Below, piece after piece: positions 7,378-16,462 of a DNA stretch of 33,920 nucleotides. The translations under genes and the position numbers were made by a program. The stretch is from contig JADHNP010000020.1 of the NCBI GenBank assembly GCA_016779445.1, positions 1 to 33,920 on the forward strand, in the 5' to 3' direction. Source of the stretch: Luminiphilus sp. (lineage in GTDB: Bacteria > Pseudomonadota > Gammaproteobacteria > Pseudomonadales > Halieaceae). The notes under the pieces are model-generated. The model was not told the origin of the DNA. It searched no databases and was given only the letters and a program-made list of their open reading frames with translations. Numbering within the stretch: position 1 is the first letter of the stretch; each line of letters begins with the position of its first letter.

Positions 7378-7516
7378 TGCTTGCGTCACCACTTTTAGAG
7401 ACCGGACCGCACCCGCCAGGCAGTATCTGTGACCGAACAGCATTGCGCTTGGCATTTCGTTTAATGTGCGCGGGCCCTATATCTCTGGAGAGTAATTGAA
7501 CTGCTAAGGAGGGCGT

Positions 7517-8416
7517 GTGAGACAGCCGACACTAAAACAACTTCGCTACTTGTGCGCGGTCGCCGACCACCAGCATTTTGGTCAGGCTGCGGCTGCCTCT
7601 CATGTGAGCCAGAGCACTTTGAGTGCCGGCATTCTTGAACTGGAGGAAACACTGGGTGTGAGCTTGGTGGAGCGAAATAACCGCAAAGTGATTCTGACTC
7701 CCATAGGCGACGAGGCGGTCGATCGAGCACGGGAGTTGCTGGTCGGTATCGAAGACATGGTTTCGGTTTGTGCGGGAGCAGGAAAGCCGTTTCATGGAAA
7801 AATGCGACTGGGCGTTATCCCCACGATCGCGCCTTATCTGCTGCCGGGGCTTTTGAAACAGATTCGCCATCGATATCCGGAATTCCAGCTTTTTATAAGA
7901 GAGGATCTCAGCCAACCCCTGGTCGACGCTCTTCAGGCGGGGGAGTTGGACGTGTTGCTCCTGGCGCTGCCTTTTCCTGCCGAGCAGGTAGAAACCATGT
8001 CGCTGTTTGAGGATGAGTTTCTGTTGGCCTTTCCGAAATCTCACGCGCTGGCGACCCGAGGAACGCTTCGAATCGCAGATCTCAAGGGAGAGGCGCTGCT
8101 GCTATTAGAGGAGGGACATTGCTTGCGGGATCACGCCTTGGAGGCCTGTAAGTTGCGTGATTCGCAAATTACGGTCCCTTATCAGGCGACCAGTCTTACT
8201 ACTATTGTGCAAATGGTGGCGAACGGCATCGGAATCACACTGCTGCCCCAAATGGCAGTAGGGGCGGGAATAGCCAGCAGCACAGACTTGGTGATTAAGC
8301 CGTTCAAGCAGGCGAAGGTCACGCGTAGGATTGGACTGATGTGGCGTAAAAAGACGCCGAGAACCGTAGAGTTCCGGCAGCTCGGCGATGTCATCAGTGG
8401 ATTGATCGCGGTGTGA
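7517..8416 (+). CDS. oxyR: Hydrogen-peroxide-sensing transcriptional regulator OxyR
   Basis: A 299-residue LysR-type regulator. An N-terminal winged helix-turn-helix (about 1-62, TLKQLRYLCAVADHQHFGQA) binds DNA, and a periplasmic-binding-like domain follows. The redox pair that defines OxyR is intact: Cys202 and Cys211 in GHCLRDHALEAC, nine residues apart as in E. coli Cys199/Cys208. Peroxide oxidises the pair to a disulfide and switches the tetramer to activate catalase, peroxiredoxin and related genes. The start is a GTG preceded by a near-perfect AAGGAGGG. It is transcribed divergently from the rubrerythrin gene and may control it from the shared gap. It ends 10 bp from the convergent ygiQ stop. 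Confidence 0.95.
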   Translation: MRQPTLKQLRYLCAVADHQHFGQAAAASHVSQSTLSAGILELEETLGVSLVERNNRKVILTPIGDEAVDRARELLVGIEDMVSVCAGAGKPFHGKMRLGVIPTIAPYLLPGLLKQIRHRYPEFQLFIREDLSQPLVDALQAGELDVLLLALPFPAEQVETMSLFEDEFLLAFPKSHALATRGTLRIADLKGEALLLLEEGHCLRDHALEACKLRDSQITVPYQATSLTTIVQMVANGIGITLLPQMAVGAGIASSTDLVIKPFKQAKVTRRIGLMWRKKTPRTVEFRQLGDVISGLIAV

Positions 8417-8426
8417 TGCTGCCCGG

Positions 8427-10544
8427 CTAGCGGCGTTTGCCTTTCCGGGAGGATTGTCCCTGAGTATGTTGTGTGCGGAACGGTTTCCCGTCAGCAGGCA
8501 CGACACGGTGACGTTTCGGTGGCTGCCGGGGCGGAATTAAATGCATAACGCCATTGCCAATCAGATCGCGCCGTCCCATTTGTTTCAACGTTTTCCTCAG
8601 CAGGGGCCAGTTGTCGGGGTCGTGATACCGCAAAAACGCCTTATGTAGACGGCGCTGACTGAGTTTTCTTACCGTGCTCAGGGTCTCACTTTCTCTCCTG
8701 ACCGGCTTTAGAGGATTGCGCCCGGTGTGATACATCGCCGTCGCGGTCGCCATTGGCGAGGGGTAAAAAGTTTGTACTTGGTCAGCTTTAAACCGGTGCT
8801 GTTTCAGCCACAGTGCTAGCGAAACCATGTCTTCGTCTGTGGTGCCGGGATGGGCAGCAATAAAGTAAGGGATTAAATACTGCTTTTTACCGGCGTCTCT
8901 TGAGAATCGCTCAAACATGGCGGCAAACCGATCATAGCTCCCAATGCCCGGCTTCATCATTTTAGAGAGCGGACCGGTTTCGGTATGTTCCGGCGCAATT
9001 TTCAAGTATCCGCCTACATGGTGCGTCACAAGTTCTTTTACGTACTCTGGGCTCTCCACAGCCAAGTCGTATCGTAGCCCAGAGGCAATCAGTACTTTTT
9101 TTACGCCTTTGGTCTCCCGTGCTCTGCGGTAAAGGTTGATGAGAGGGGTCTGATCGGTGTTGAGGTTTTTACAAATGCCCGGATAAACGCAACTTAGCTT
9201 TCTACAGGCGGCTTCTGTTTCTTTATCTTTACATGCGAGGCGCCACATATTTGCAGTTGGCCCCCCTAAATCAGAGATGACCCCGGTAAAAGCCGGGCTA
9301 GTATCGCGTATTCGCTCAACCTCTCTGATCACAGAGTCTTCCGACCGACTTTGGATAATTCTGCCCTCGTGCTCGGTAATGGAGCAAAAGGTGCACCCGC
9401 CAAAACAGCCCCGCATGATATTGACAGAGTGCTGGATCATTTCCATTGCGGGTACTGCAGCACCATCATAGGAAGGGTGGGGTAGCCTTTGATACGGCAG
9501 CTCGAATACCCAGTCCAGCTCTTCGGTTTCCAGCGGAATCGGCGGTGGATTAAGCCATACGTCGCGATCACCGTGTGCTTGGACGAGAGGGAGTGCGTTG
9601 TGGGGATTGGTTTCCTTATGGAAGACCCGTGAGGCGTGGGCGTACAGCACAGGGTCCTCGGTGACCGCTTCTGCAGAGGGGAGTCGTATGGCATGGGTTT
9701 CGGAGTTTGGACTGGCCAGCAGTCGCACGGGTTCAGTAGCAGGGGTCGGGCTGTCAGAGGCGGTTGCACTGCAGGGCTCCGGCTCCATTCCTTCATAGGG
9801 GTTGGGGTGATGTGTGACAGGCCCGGGTTGGTCCACTGCTGAGGAATCGATGATAGTGCGTTGCCCGGGGAGCGTGGTTGTGACGTACGCGGTTCCCCGG
9901 ATATCACGAAGGTTGTCGATACCTTCGCTGTCTGCAAGGCGATGAGCGATTGAAACAATCGCGCGCTCAGCATTGCCGAAGACGAGCAGATCGGCGCGAC
10001 TGTCAAGCAAGACGGAACGTTTCACCCTGTCACTCCAATAGTCATAGTGGGCGATTCGCCGAAGACTGGCCTCAATACCGCCAATGACGATCGGGGTATC
10101 TCGGTAGGCTTCCCGTAATCGCTGGCTATATACGGTGACGGCGCGATCTGGGCGCCTCCCCGGGGCATTCCCGGGAGTATAGGCATCGTCATTGCGACGC
10201 TTTCGATCCGCGGTGTAATGATTGATCATCGAATCCATGTTGCCTGCTGTGACACCGAAAAAGAGATTTGGGCGACCCAGCGCCGTGAAGGGTTCAACCG
10301 ACCGCCAATCTGGCTGCGCGATCATGCCCACTCGGAATCCCTGCGCCTCCAAAACACGACCAATCACAGCCATGCCAAAGCTGGGATGATCAACGTAACC
10401 GTCTCCCGAAACGATGATGATGTCGCAGCTATCCCAGCCAAGCTGGTCCATTTCCTCTCGGGACATGGGTAACCATGGGGCTGGGCCCAGACATTCAGCC
10501 CAATATTTCCGATAGTCATAAAGCGCCTTGGGGTTATCCGGCAT
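8427..10544 (-). CDS. ygiQ: YgiQ-family radical SAM protein
   Basis: A 705-residue protein of the UPF0313/YgiQ family. The radical-SAM cluster motif is CFGGCTFC with Cys380, Cys384 and Cys387, binding a 4Fe-4S cluster that cleaves S-adenosylmethionine. The large N-terminal part resembles the B12-binding-like region found before radical-SAM cores. Residues 230-285 are a Pro/Ser/Thr-rich linker, variable in the family. The C-terminal tail is basic. The physiological substrate of YgiQ is not established. The start ATG at 10544 overlaps the end of the channel gene by 11 bp, so translation is probably coupled within a tesA-channel-ygiQ operon. Confidence 0.93.
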   Translation of the reverse strand: MPDNPKALYDYRKYWAECLGPAPWLPMSREEMDQLGWDSCDIIIVSGDGYVDHPSFGMAVIGRVLEAQGFRVGMIAQPDWRSVEPFTALGRPNLFFGVTAGNMDSMINHYTADRKRRNDDAYTPGNAPGRRPDRAVTVYSQRLREAYRDTPIVIGGIEASLRRIAHYDYWSDRVKRSVLLDSRADLLVFGNAERAIVSIAHRLADSEGIDNLRDIRGTAYVTTTLPGQRTIIDSSAVDQPGPVTHHPNPYEGMEPEPCSATASDSPTPATEPVRLLASPNSETHAIRLPSAEAVTEDPVLYAHASRVFHKETNPHNALPLVQAHGDRDVWLNPPPIPLETEELDWVFELPYQRLPHPSYDGAAVPAMEMIQHSVNIMRGCFGGCTFCSITEHEGRIIQSRSEDSVIREVERIRDTSPAFTGVISDLGGPTANMWRLACKDKETEAACRKLSCVYPGICKNLNTDQTPLINLYRRARETKGVKKVLIASGLRYDLAVESPEYVKELVTHHVGGYLKIAPEHTETGPLSKMMKPGIGSYDRFAAMFERFSRDAGKKQYLIPYFIAAHPGTTDEDMVSLALWLKQHRFKADQVQTFYPSPMATATAMYHTGRNPLKPVRRESETLSTVRKLSQRRLHKAFLRYHDPDNWPLLRKTLKQMGRRDLIGNGVMHLIPPRQPPKRHRVVPADGKPFRTQHTQGQSSRKGKRR

Positions 10545-11439
10545 GGGTCACCGCCTGTGTTCTCACGTCCTTGGGAACGTCTAGTTCGGAACCGCAGTAT
10601 TGGCAAAACGCTGCCTCGAGACTGTGCCCTGATTTAGCGCAGACCGGACAGTTCCAGTTTAACGTCGGATGGGAGTCTTGCCGTTCATTGATGCGCTCCC
10701 AGAGCTCTCGCGTGATGATGGCAGTGGGCACGGCGATAATGCTGTAGCCCACCAGCATGCCAAAACCGGCAATAAATCTGCCTGGCGGGGTCTGCGGGAC
10801 TAGATCACCATAGCCGACGGTTGTAATCGTCACGACCGCCCAGTAGATACTCATGGGGATGCTATCGAAACCGTTTTCAGGCCCTTCTATGACGTAGATA
10901 ATGCAGGCAAACACCACGACGACAATCATGACTATGATCAGAAAAACAAAAATAGAGCGTGCGGTATTTTTCAGTACCGTAAGGATCTCATTGAGCTCGG
11001 TGAAAAGCGCCATGAGCTTGAGCACCCTGAAGACTCGCACTACCCGTAACAGCCTGACCACAACCAAGGGCGCGGTTTGAGGCAGAAAAAATGCGATATA
11101 GGTGGGTAATATGGCGAGGAGATCCACAATGCCCCAGACACTGCCAAGGTACGCTCGCCTATGCTGTGTGCACCATATGCGCACGAGGTATTCGAGCGTA
11201 AATATCGCGGTGAAGCCCAGTTCTAGTTGCCACAACAGGTCGCCGTGATCGCGATGGATATGAGGAACAGAGTCAATCATGACCGTCAGGACACTAGCGA
11301 GAATGACTACCAGGAGTGCAATATCAAAAGTGCGTCCCGCTGGTGTGTCCGTCCCAAAAATGATGACTTCTACTTGCCGTCGCAGGCCATTGGAAATATT
11401 CGCGGCCAGATTATTGGTCGTGTCTGAGTCAATCGTCAC
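10534..11439 (-). CDS. Voltage-gated potassium channel with C-terminal zinc ribbon
   Basis: A 301-residue six-helix Kv-type channel in the inner membrane. The S4 voltage sensor has positive charges every third residue: Arg129, 132, 135, 138 and Lys141 ([14 protein letters not shown]). The pore filter is TTVGYGD (206-212), the potassium signature. The cytoplasmic tail carries CPVC (264-267) and CQYC (279-282), a predicted zinc ribbon in place of the more usual RCK or cyclic-nucleotide domain. I chose the GTG at 11439: its codon overlaps the tesA stop by 4 bp and a GGAG lies eight bases upstream. A TTG at 11463 would add eight residues inside tesA. Its role may be membrane-potential control. 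Confidence 0.9.
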   Translation of the reverse strand: MTIDSDTTNNLAANISNGLRRQVEVIIFGTDTPAGRTFDIALLVVILASVLTVMIDSVPHIHRDHGDLLWQLELGFTAIFTLEYLVRIWCTQHRRAYLGSVWGIVDLLAILPTYIAFFLPQTAPLVVVRLLRVVRVFRVLKLMALFTELNEILTVLKNTARSIFVFLIIVMIVVVVFACIIYVIEGPENGFDSIPMSIYWAVVTITTVGYGDLVPQTPPGRFIAGFGMLVGYSIIAVPTAIITRELWERINERQDSHPTLNWNCPVCAKSGHSLEAAFCQYCGSELDVPKDVRTQAVTHAG

Positions 11440-12086
11440 AGTATAGACTCCAAAACTTGCCAAACACTCTCCATGATAAGAGGTTGTGCGTCGGCAGTGG
11501 GGTGAATGCCGTCTGCTTGCATCAAAGTTGGGTTGAGTGCCACTGACTCAAGCGGAAAGTCTCCAACGTGGGCGTCGGTATTTTCGGCAGCTTTTGCAAA
11601 GCTGTTACGGAAGGCATCTGTGTAAAATTTTCCAAGGTTGGGCGGAATTTCCATTGGCAGAATGACGGCAATAGCCCCCACTGATTCGGACAATTGGATC
11701 ATGCGTTGCAGATTTTGTGTGAGTTGGCTGATGGGGTATCCGCGGAGCCCGTCATTACCGCCCAACTCGATAACGACGATGCGAGGAGTGTGTGCAGCGA
11801 GTAACGCGGGTAGTCTTCGCAAGCCGCCCGCAGAGGTGTCGCCTGATATACTTGCATTAACGACAGTGTAGGAGACTCCCTCGGCCTGCAATCTATTTTG
11901 CAGTAACGCGACCCAGCCCTCTTCCAGTGACATGCCGTAGGCGGCGCTGATACTGTCACCCAAGACAAGAATGGATTGCAGCGATGCTTGAGAAACAGTT
12001 GGAGTCGAAGTGCCGGCTAGCAGCAATCCGACCCACGCAAGCGCTCGTAAGCGTCGGCTGAGGTAACGCAGAATGATCAAAGTCAA
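11436..12086 (-). CDS. tesA: Periplasmic GDSL/SGNH acyl-CoA thioesterase/lysophospholipase TesA-like
   Basis: A 216-residue SGNH hydrolase with every catalytic block: block I GDSISAAYG (Ser45), Gly82, block III GGND (Asn111) and block V DGIHP (Asp192, His195). An N-terminal signal sequence (about 10-34) directs it to the periplasm. E. coli TesA hydrolyses acyl-CoA thioesters, lysophospholipids and esters. No in-frame ATG exists near the start. TTG at 12086 or 12080 are the options, both just after AAGGAG (spacings of about 4 and 10), so the first six bases are uncertain. Divergence from an ABC transporter of the YbbAP type is the classical arrangement. It heads the tesA-channel-ygiQ run. Confidence 0.93.
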   Translation of the reverse strand: MTLIILRYLSRRLRALAWVGLLLAGTSTPTVSQASLQSILVLGDSISAAYGMSLEEGWVALLQNRLQAEGVSYTVVNASISGDTSAGGLRRLPALLAAHTPRIVVIELGGNDGLRGYPISQLTQNLQRMIQLSESVGAIAVILPMEIPPNLGKFYTDAFRNSFAKAAENTDAHVGDFPLESVALNPTLMQADGIHPTADAQPLIMESVWQVLESIL

Positions 12087-12741
12087 TCAACTCCTTAAAA
12101 CGGTGTCCACTGCCGATGGCGACCTGGACATACTCCGCGGTATCGATCTCGAGATCGCCGCAGGCACTTCAGCGGCCATCGTGGGCGCTTCTGGCTCGGG
12201 TAAGTCTACCCTGCTGGGGCTGCTAGCGGGTATGGATGTGGCCTCGGGTGGTGAGATCATGCTGGATGGAGAGCAGCTCGGTAATCTTGATGAAGATCAG
12301 CGAGCAAGGGTGCGAGCGGAAAAAGTTGGATTTGTTTTTCAGAGTTTTCAGCTTCTACCCGCCCTGACAGCACGTGAGAACGTGATGCTCCCTCTTGAAT
12401 TATCGGGAAGGAAAGACGCTGGTGACGTCGCAAATCGTTTGCTTGGAGAGGTAGGTCTGGCCGGGCGTCTCGATCATTATCCCACCACGTTATCGGGTGG
12501 AGAGCAGCAGCGGGTTGCGATTGCCAGAGCCTTTGTCAGCGAACCCAAAATCCTTTTCGCGGATGAGCCTACTGGTAATCTGGATACTCGAACCGGCGAA
12601 CGAATCATCGATTTGCTCTTTCGGCTTAATGCGGGCGCTGGAACAACATTGGTGTTGGTGACACATGACGAGCGTTTAGCGCGGCGCTGTGATGTGCGGT
12701 TCGCTATGGATGCGGGCGAGTTACGCTCCCTCGGCGCTTAA
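12073..12741 (+). CDS. ybbA: ABC transporter ATP-binding protein YbbA
   Basis: A 222-residue LolD/MacB-type ATPase. Walker A is GASGSGKST (38-46), the signature LSGGEQQR starts at 140, and Walker B ILFADEP starts at 160. It pairs with the FtsX-like permease encoded 4 bp downstream. YbbA-YbbP pairs are thought to move hydrophobic or lipid-like compounds across the envelope in concert with TesA; the cargo is not established. The ATG at 12073 has GAGG eight bases upstream. The start region overlaps the divergent tesA start by 14 bp, so the two promoters must lie within each other's coding sequence. Confidence 0.94.
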   Translation: MIKVNQLLKTVSTADGDLDILRGIDLEIAAGTSAAIVGASGSGKSTLLGLLAGMDVASGGEIMLDGEQLGNLDEDQRARVRAEKVGFVFQSFQLLPALTARENVMLPLELSGRKDAGDVANRLLGEVGLAGRLDHYPTTLSGGEQQRVAIARAFVSEPKILFADEPTGNLDTRTGERIIDLLFRLNAGAGTTLVLVTHDERLARRCDVRFAMDAGELRSLGA

Positions 12742-12745
12742 GCTC

Positions 12746-15229
12746 ATGACCCGGACATTGACCTGGAAGTTCTTATTGCGAGATTGGCGCAGTGGCGAGC
12801 TGAGCATTCTATTGATGGCGCTGGTGTTGGCTGTTTGTGTTGTCGTGGGCATCAGCGGTTTTGTTTCCCGGTTGCAGGTTGCACTCCTCTCAGAAAGTGC
12901 ACGTTTTTTAGCGGCCGATGCTGTGATCGTCAGTCGCACCGAGTTGCCCGAAGCGTGGACAAACGAGGCAGAGAGGCTGGGGTTGAAGACATCCGCATCT
13001 CTGGGCTTTCCTTCGATGGCTGTTGCGGACATCGAAAGAATGACTTTGGTATCCGTAAAAGCCGTGTCAGCGGGATACCCGTTAAAGGGCAATTTGCAAT
13101 GGTCTGGTGATCCGTATGGCGCCGTTCAGAGTGATGGGGCTATCCCCTTACCCGGGCAGATCTGGCTGGCGCCAAGACTATTTTCGTTGCTCGAGGTAAC
13201 GTCCGGAGAAACCATCACTGTCGGGGAGCGACAGCTAACTATATCTGGGGCGGTGCGAGGTGAGCCTGACGCCACCACGGCTGTATTTGGGTTTGGTCCT
13301 CGGCTTTTGATGCACGTAGCTGATATCCCCTCAACCGGGGTCGTGCAACCCGGTAGTCGGGTCGAGTATCGTTTATTGCTCGGTGGAGAGGCCGATGTCA
13401 TAGGCGCATTTCTGGAATGGCTCACGCCACAGCTCGGTCAGGGGCAGCGTGTGGATTCTGTTACCACCTCCCAGCCTCGAATTGGCGATACATTAGATCG
13501 GGCTCAGGGCTTTTTGTTACTCGCTGGCAGTCTTGCGGTGGTGCTCGCGACGGCTGCAATATTGTTAGCGAGCCGTCGATTTGGCGAGCGCCACACGCAA
13601 TATGTTGCGATCCTCAAGAGTCTGGGGGCTCAATCTCAAGAAATCAGTCGGTTGTATGGGAGCTTTCTACTTGTACTGGGTTGCCTGGCAATCCTGCTGG
13701 GCTGCACGGTTGGCTGGGCAATTCAGGCGGGATTCATATGGGCGTTGGGTTCTTTGTTGCCTACGACGCCGGGACCCGCAGGGTGGGAGCCTCTAATGAT
13801 GGGCGCAGTAACGGCGCTGGTCTGCCTGCTTTTTTTTGCTTGGCCTCCCTTGAGTCGTTTGGCGGACGCATCTCCACTCCATGTTTTGCGCGCGGAAGTG
13901 GATATCGCGAGAATGCAAAGAGTGCGCGATTTAGTTCTCGGTGGGGCCGCTGTCGTCGGTTTAATGTGGTGGTACAGCGGTAGTGCCATGGTTACCTTTG
14001 CAGTCGTCGCGGGGCTGATGGTGGTCACCCTTTTAGGGATGATGATCGGCCGCACTCTGTTGGCCGGGGGACATTCATTTGGCGGCTTTGCAGGCAGTAT
14101 TTGGCGGGTGGCCTTGGCGGGACTGCAGCGCCGCCGTCGCGCTAATTCGCTACAAATGGTCATTTTCGCCATCGCGATTATGCTGATGTTGATGCTGACC
14201 GTAGTGCGCTCTTCGTTGATCTCTCAGTGGCAAGCGCAATTGCCGCCCGACGTACCCAATCATTTTTTGCTCAATCTGGCGCCCGAGCAGCGCGGGCAAT
14301 TGCAGACCTTCTTTGCCCAGCGTGACCTGCAAACCGAGACACTGTATCCCATGACACGCGGTCGGGTGATGGAGCTCAATGGTGCGGCCTTACCACGCTG
14401 GGAAGAAGCGGAGACGGAGACCGCACCTCGGCAGCGTGAAGCCAATTTCACTTGGTCCGACACGCAGCCTGCGGGCAATCAACTGACCGCCGGAGAGTGG
14501 TGGCCCGCAGACGCCACAGAGGCTTGGGTTTCGGTGGAGGAGGGTTTTGCTCGCGATATCGGCGCCTCTTTAGGTGACCAGCTTACGCTCCGTATTGGTG
14601 CAGATAGCTTCACCGTGGCCGTTAGAAATATCCGTCGTGTTGATTGGCAGTCGATGCGCCCCAATTTCTTCATGGTTTTTCCACGCTCGGTGCTGGCCGC
14701 ATATCCAGGGATGTATATGACCAGCTTTCTGCTCACGCCGGACCGAAAAAATCTATTAAATGAGCTGGTGCGAGAGTTACCCACAGTAACGGTGATTGAG
14801 CTGGATATTGTGATTAAAGAAATGCGTGCGGTTGTAGACCAGGTCGCCCGGGCATTGGAATTGGTGCTGGGTGTTATCCTCTTGGCCGGGGCTCTGGTTC
14901 TGGTGGCGGGTGTGCAATCTAGTTTGGATGGCAGGCTCCGGGAAGCGGCGCTGCTTAGAGCGCTCGGTGCAAGTAGGGGATTATTGCTCGGCACTTTATG
15001 GATTGAGTTTTTGGTGCTGGGGGGGCTGGCCGGTGGCCTCGCTGGGGTGGGTGCGGAGGCAGCCACTTACGCTCTACAAACCCGGGTGTTCGATATGACC
15101 TGGACCCCGACACCATTGATGTGGTGGCTGGGGCCCGTTATCGGGGCAGTGGTTGTAGGGTGCCTGGGCGTCTGGTCATGTCGACACGTTGTGCGTACCC
15201 CACCCGTTGTGTTGCTTCGAGAGACTTAA
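12746..15229 (+). CDS. ybbP: ABC transporter permease YbbP (FtsX-like)
   Basis: An 827-residue membrane protein with an N-terminal helix (about 20-40), a large extracytoplasmic domain, and then clusters of helices forming two FtsX domains (about 250-390 and 700-820). A further hydrophobic block and a second outside domain lie between. This is the YbbP plan of a duplicated MacB-like permease. It works with YbbA. I selected the ATG at 12746, 4 bp after the ybbA stop, because the protein then opens with a short amphipathic lead and a helix. An upstream in-frame ATG at 12689 lies inside ybbA and adds unrelated residues. It converges on the malate dehydrogenase gene. Confidence 0.92.
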   Translation: MTRTLTWKFLLRDWRSGELSILLMALVLAVCVVVGISGFVSRLQVALLSESARFLAADAVIVSRTELPEAWTNEAERLGLKTSASLGFPSMAVADIERMTLVSVKAVSAGYPLKGNLQWSGDPYGAVQSDGAIPLPGQIWLAPRLFSLLEVTSGETITVGERQLTISGAVRGEPDATTAVFGFGPRLLMHVADIPSTGVVQPGSRVEYRLLLGGEADVIGAFLEWLTPQLGQGQRVDSVTTSQPRIGDTLDRAQGFLLLAGSLAVVLATAAILLASRRFGERHTQYVAILKSLGAQSQEISRLYGSFLLVLGCLAILLGCTVGWAIQAGFIWALGSLLPTTPGPAGWEPLMMGAVTALVCLLFFAWPPLSRLADASPLHVLRAEVDIARMQRVRDLVLGGAAVVGLMWWYSGSAMVTFAVVAGLMVVTLLGMMIGRTLLAGGHSFGGFAGSIWRVALAGLQRRRRANSLQMVIFAIAIMLMLMLTVVRSSLISQWQAQLPPDVPNHFLLNLAPEQRGQLQTFFAQRDLQTETLYPMTRGRVMELNGAALPRWEEAETETAPRQREANFTWSDTQPAGNQLTAGEWWPADATEAWVSVEEGFARDIGASLGDQLTLRIGADSFTVAVRNIRRVDWQSMRPNFFMVFPRSVLAAYPGMYMTSFLLTPDRKNLLNELVRELPTVTVIELDIVIKEMRAVVDQVARALELVLGVILLAGALVLVAGVQSSLDGRLREAALLRALGASRGLLLGTLWIEFLVLGGLAGGLAGVGAEAATYALQTRVFDMTWTPTPLMWWLGPVIGAVVVGCLGVWSCRHVVRTPPVVLLRET

Positions 15230-15267
15230 TATTCACACCGCTAGCGGAGTGCCTTCTCGGCAAGCAC

Positions 15268-16248
15268 TTAGCCTAGCAAATGGGCAACAGCATCTCGTTC
15301 TTCGGTGAGCTCTGTGGCAGAAGCCTCCATTTTTTGCCGGCTGAACTCGTTAATCTCCAGATTTTGTATGATCTCCCATTGGCCGTTTTGACACCGGCAT
15401 GGGAATGAGTAAATGAGCCCCGGCGCGATACCGTAAGATCCATCTGAGAGAACGCCCATAGAGACCCAATCATCTGAGGGAGTGCCTAGCGCCCAGCTTC
15501 GCATGTGATCAACCGCTGCATTGGCGGCTGACGCTGCAGAAGACGCGCCGCGGGCCGCGATGATCGCTGCCCCGCGCTGTTGCACAGTCGGAATGAACTC
15601 ACTTTCATACCAGTCCGTGTCGATCTGCGACATCGCCGAATCGCCCTTGACCAGAGCGTGATGAAGATCTGGATATTGGGTTGCAGAGTGGTTCCCCCAG
15701 ATTGTCATTTGCTGAATATCATTAACGGTGGTGCTCGTTCGCTGTGCCAACTGTGTGACGGCGCGGTTATGGTCGAGCCGGGTCATGGCAGTAAACTGGC
15801 GTGGGTCAATGTCGGGCGCGTTACGCTGGGTGATCAGTGCATTGGTATTTGCAGGGTTGCCAACCACCAGCACTTTGATAGCTCTGCTGGCAACAGAATT
15901 GATGGCCTTGCCCTGAACGCCGAAGATGGCGGCATTGGCCTCGAGCAGGTCCTTCCTCTCCATGCCCGGACCCCTGGGGCGCGCACCGACCAGCAATGCA
16001 AAGTCGCAATCTTTGAAGGCAACCTCCGGGTCATCGGTGCAAATGACATTTGTCAGTAGAGGAAACGCACAGTCATCCAGCTCCATTTTGACGCCATTCA
16101 ATGCTTCCATCGCGGGAGTGATGTCCAGTAATTGCAGAATGATCGGTTGGTCGTGGCCCAGCATTGACCCAGATGCGATCCGAAAAAGGAGCGCGTACCC
16201 AATTTGCCCAGCTGCTCCAGTGACTGTGACGCGGACAGGTGATTTCAT
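15268..16248 (-). CDS. mdh: NAD-dependent malate dehydrogenase
   Basis: A 326-residue enzyme of the MDH type 2 group, interconverting malate and oxaloacetate in the TCA cycle. The nucleotide-binding loop is TGAAGQIG (10-17). Asp42 at the end of strand two predicts NAD rather than NADP. The substrate arginines are in [13 protein letters not shown] (Arg92, Arg98). The catalytic pair is Asp159 (TRLDHNRA) and His187 (IWGNHS). All are intact. The ATG at 16248 follows a good AGGGA. It is a single gene, divergent from ttcA across a 214-bp gap (16249-16462) in which I see no confident promoter or operator. Confidence 0.96.
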   Translation of the reverse strand: MKSPVRVTVTGAAGQIGYALLFRIASGSMLGHDQPIILQLLDITPAMEALNGVKMELDDCAFPLLTNVICTDDPEVAFKDCDFALLVGARPRGPGMERKDLLEANAAIFGVQGKAINSVASRAIKVLVVGNPANTNALITQRNAPDIDPRQFTAMTRLDHNRAVTQLAQRTSTTVNDIQQMTIWGNHSATQYPDLHHALVKGDSAMSQIDTDWYESEFIPTVQQRGAAIIAARGASSAASAANAAVDHMRSWALGTPSDDWVSMGVLSDGSYGIAPGLIYSFPCRCQNGQWEIIQNLEINEFSRQKMEASATELTEERDAVAHLLG

Positions 16249-16462
16249 CGACTATTCCCTCGTTAATGCGTTGGTCGTGGCTCAAAGCGATGCGGATTGT
16301 CCTTGCAGGAGCTGGAAAAGACAAGTGTCGGGGCGAGCAGTGGACTGGGACATGTCACCGCCATTGAGCAATCCCGTTTCGATAATGGCTTTTGACTTTT
16401 GCGTGTCGACGCGGTGTCTCCTATTATCGCGGGCAGCAAGGTGGAGCGGATGGGCGGCGACT

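Noticed and set aside
9680-9860. Pro/Ser-rich stretch in YgiQ as a foreign insertion or frameshift
   Set aside because: The reading frame is intact and YgiQ proteins in general carry a variable linker at this position; total length is normal.
14479-15066. 195-codon minus-strand open frame
   Set aside because: It is antisense to ybbP, extremely Ser/Thr/Arg/Pro-rich with no recognisable domain, which is the expected shadow of a Gly/Ala/Leu-rich membrane gene.
15230-15275. Possible bidirectional terminator between ybbP and mdh
   Set aside because: AGTGC...GCACT and CCGCTAGCGG can form small hairpins, but there is no T run on either strand and the stems are short or bulged.
15926-16462. Long open frame upstream of ttcA that would make a 468-residue protein
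   Set aside because: Most of it lies antisense to mdh, and the added residues do not resemble TtcA. The TtcA family begins shortly before the [11 protein letters not shown] segment, so a GTG start at 16463 is adopted.
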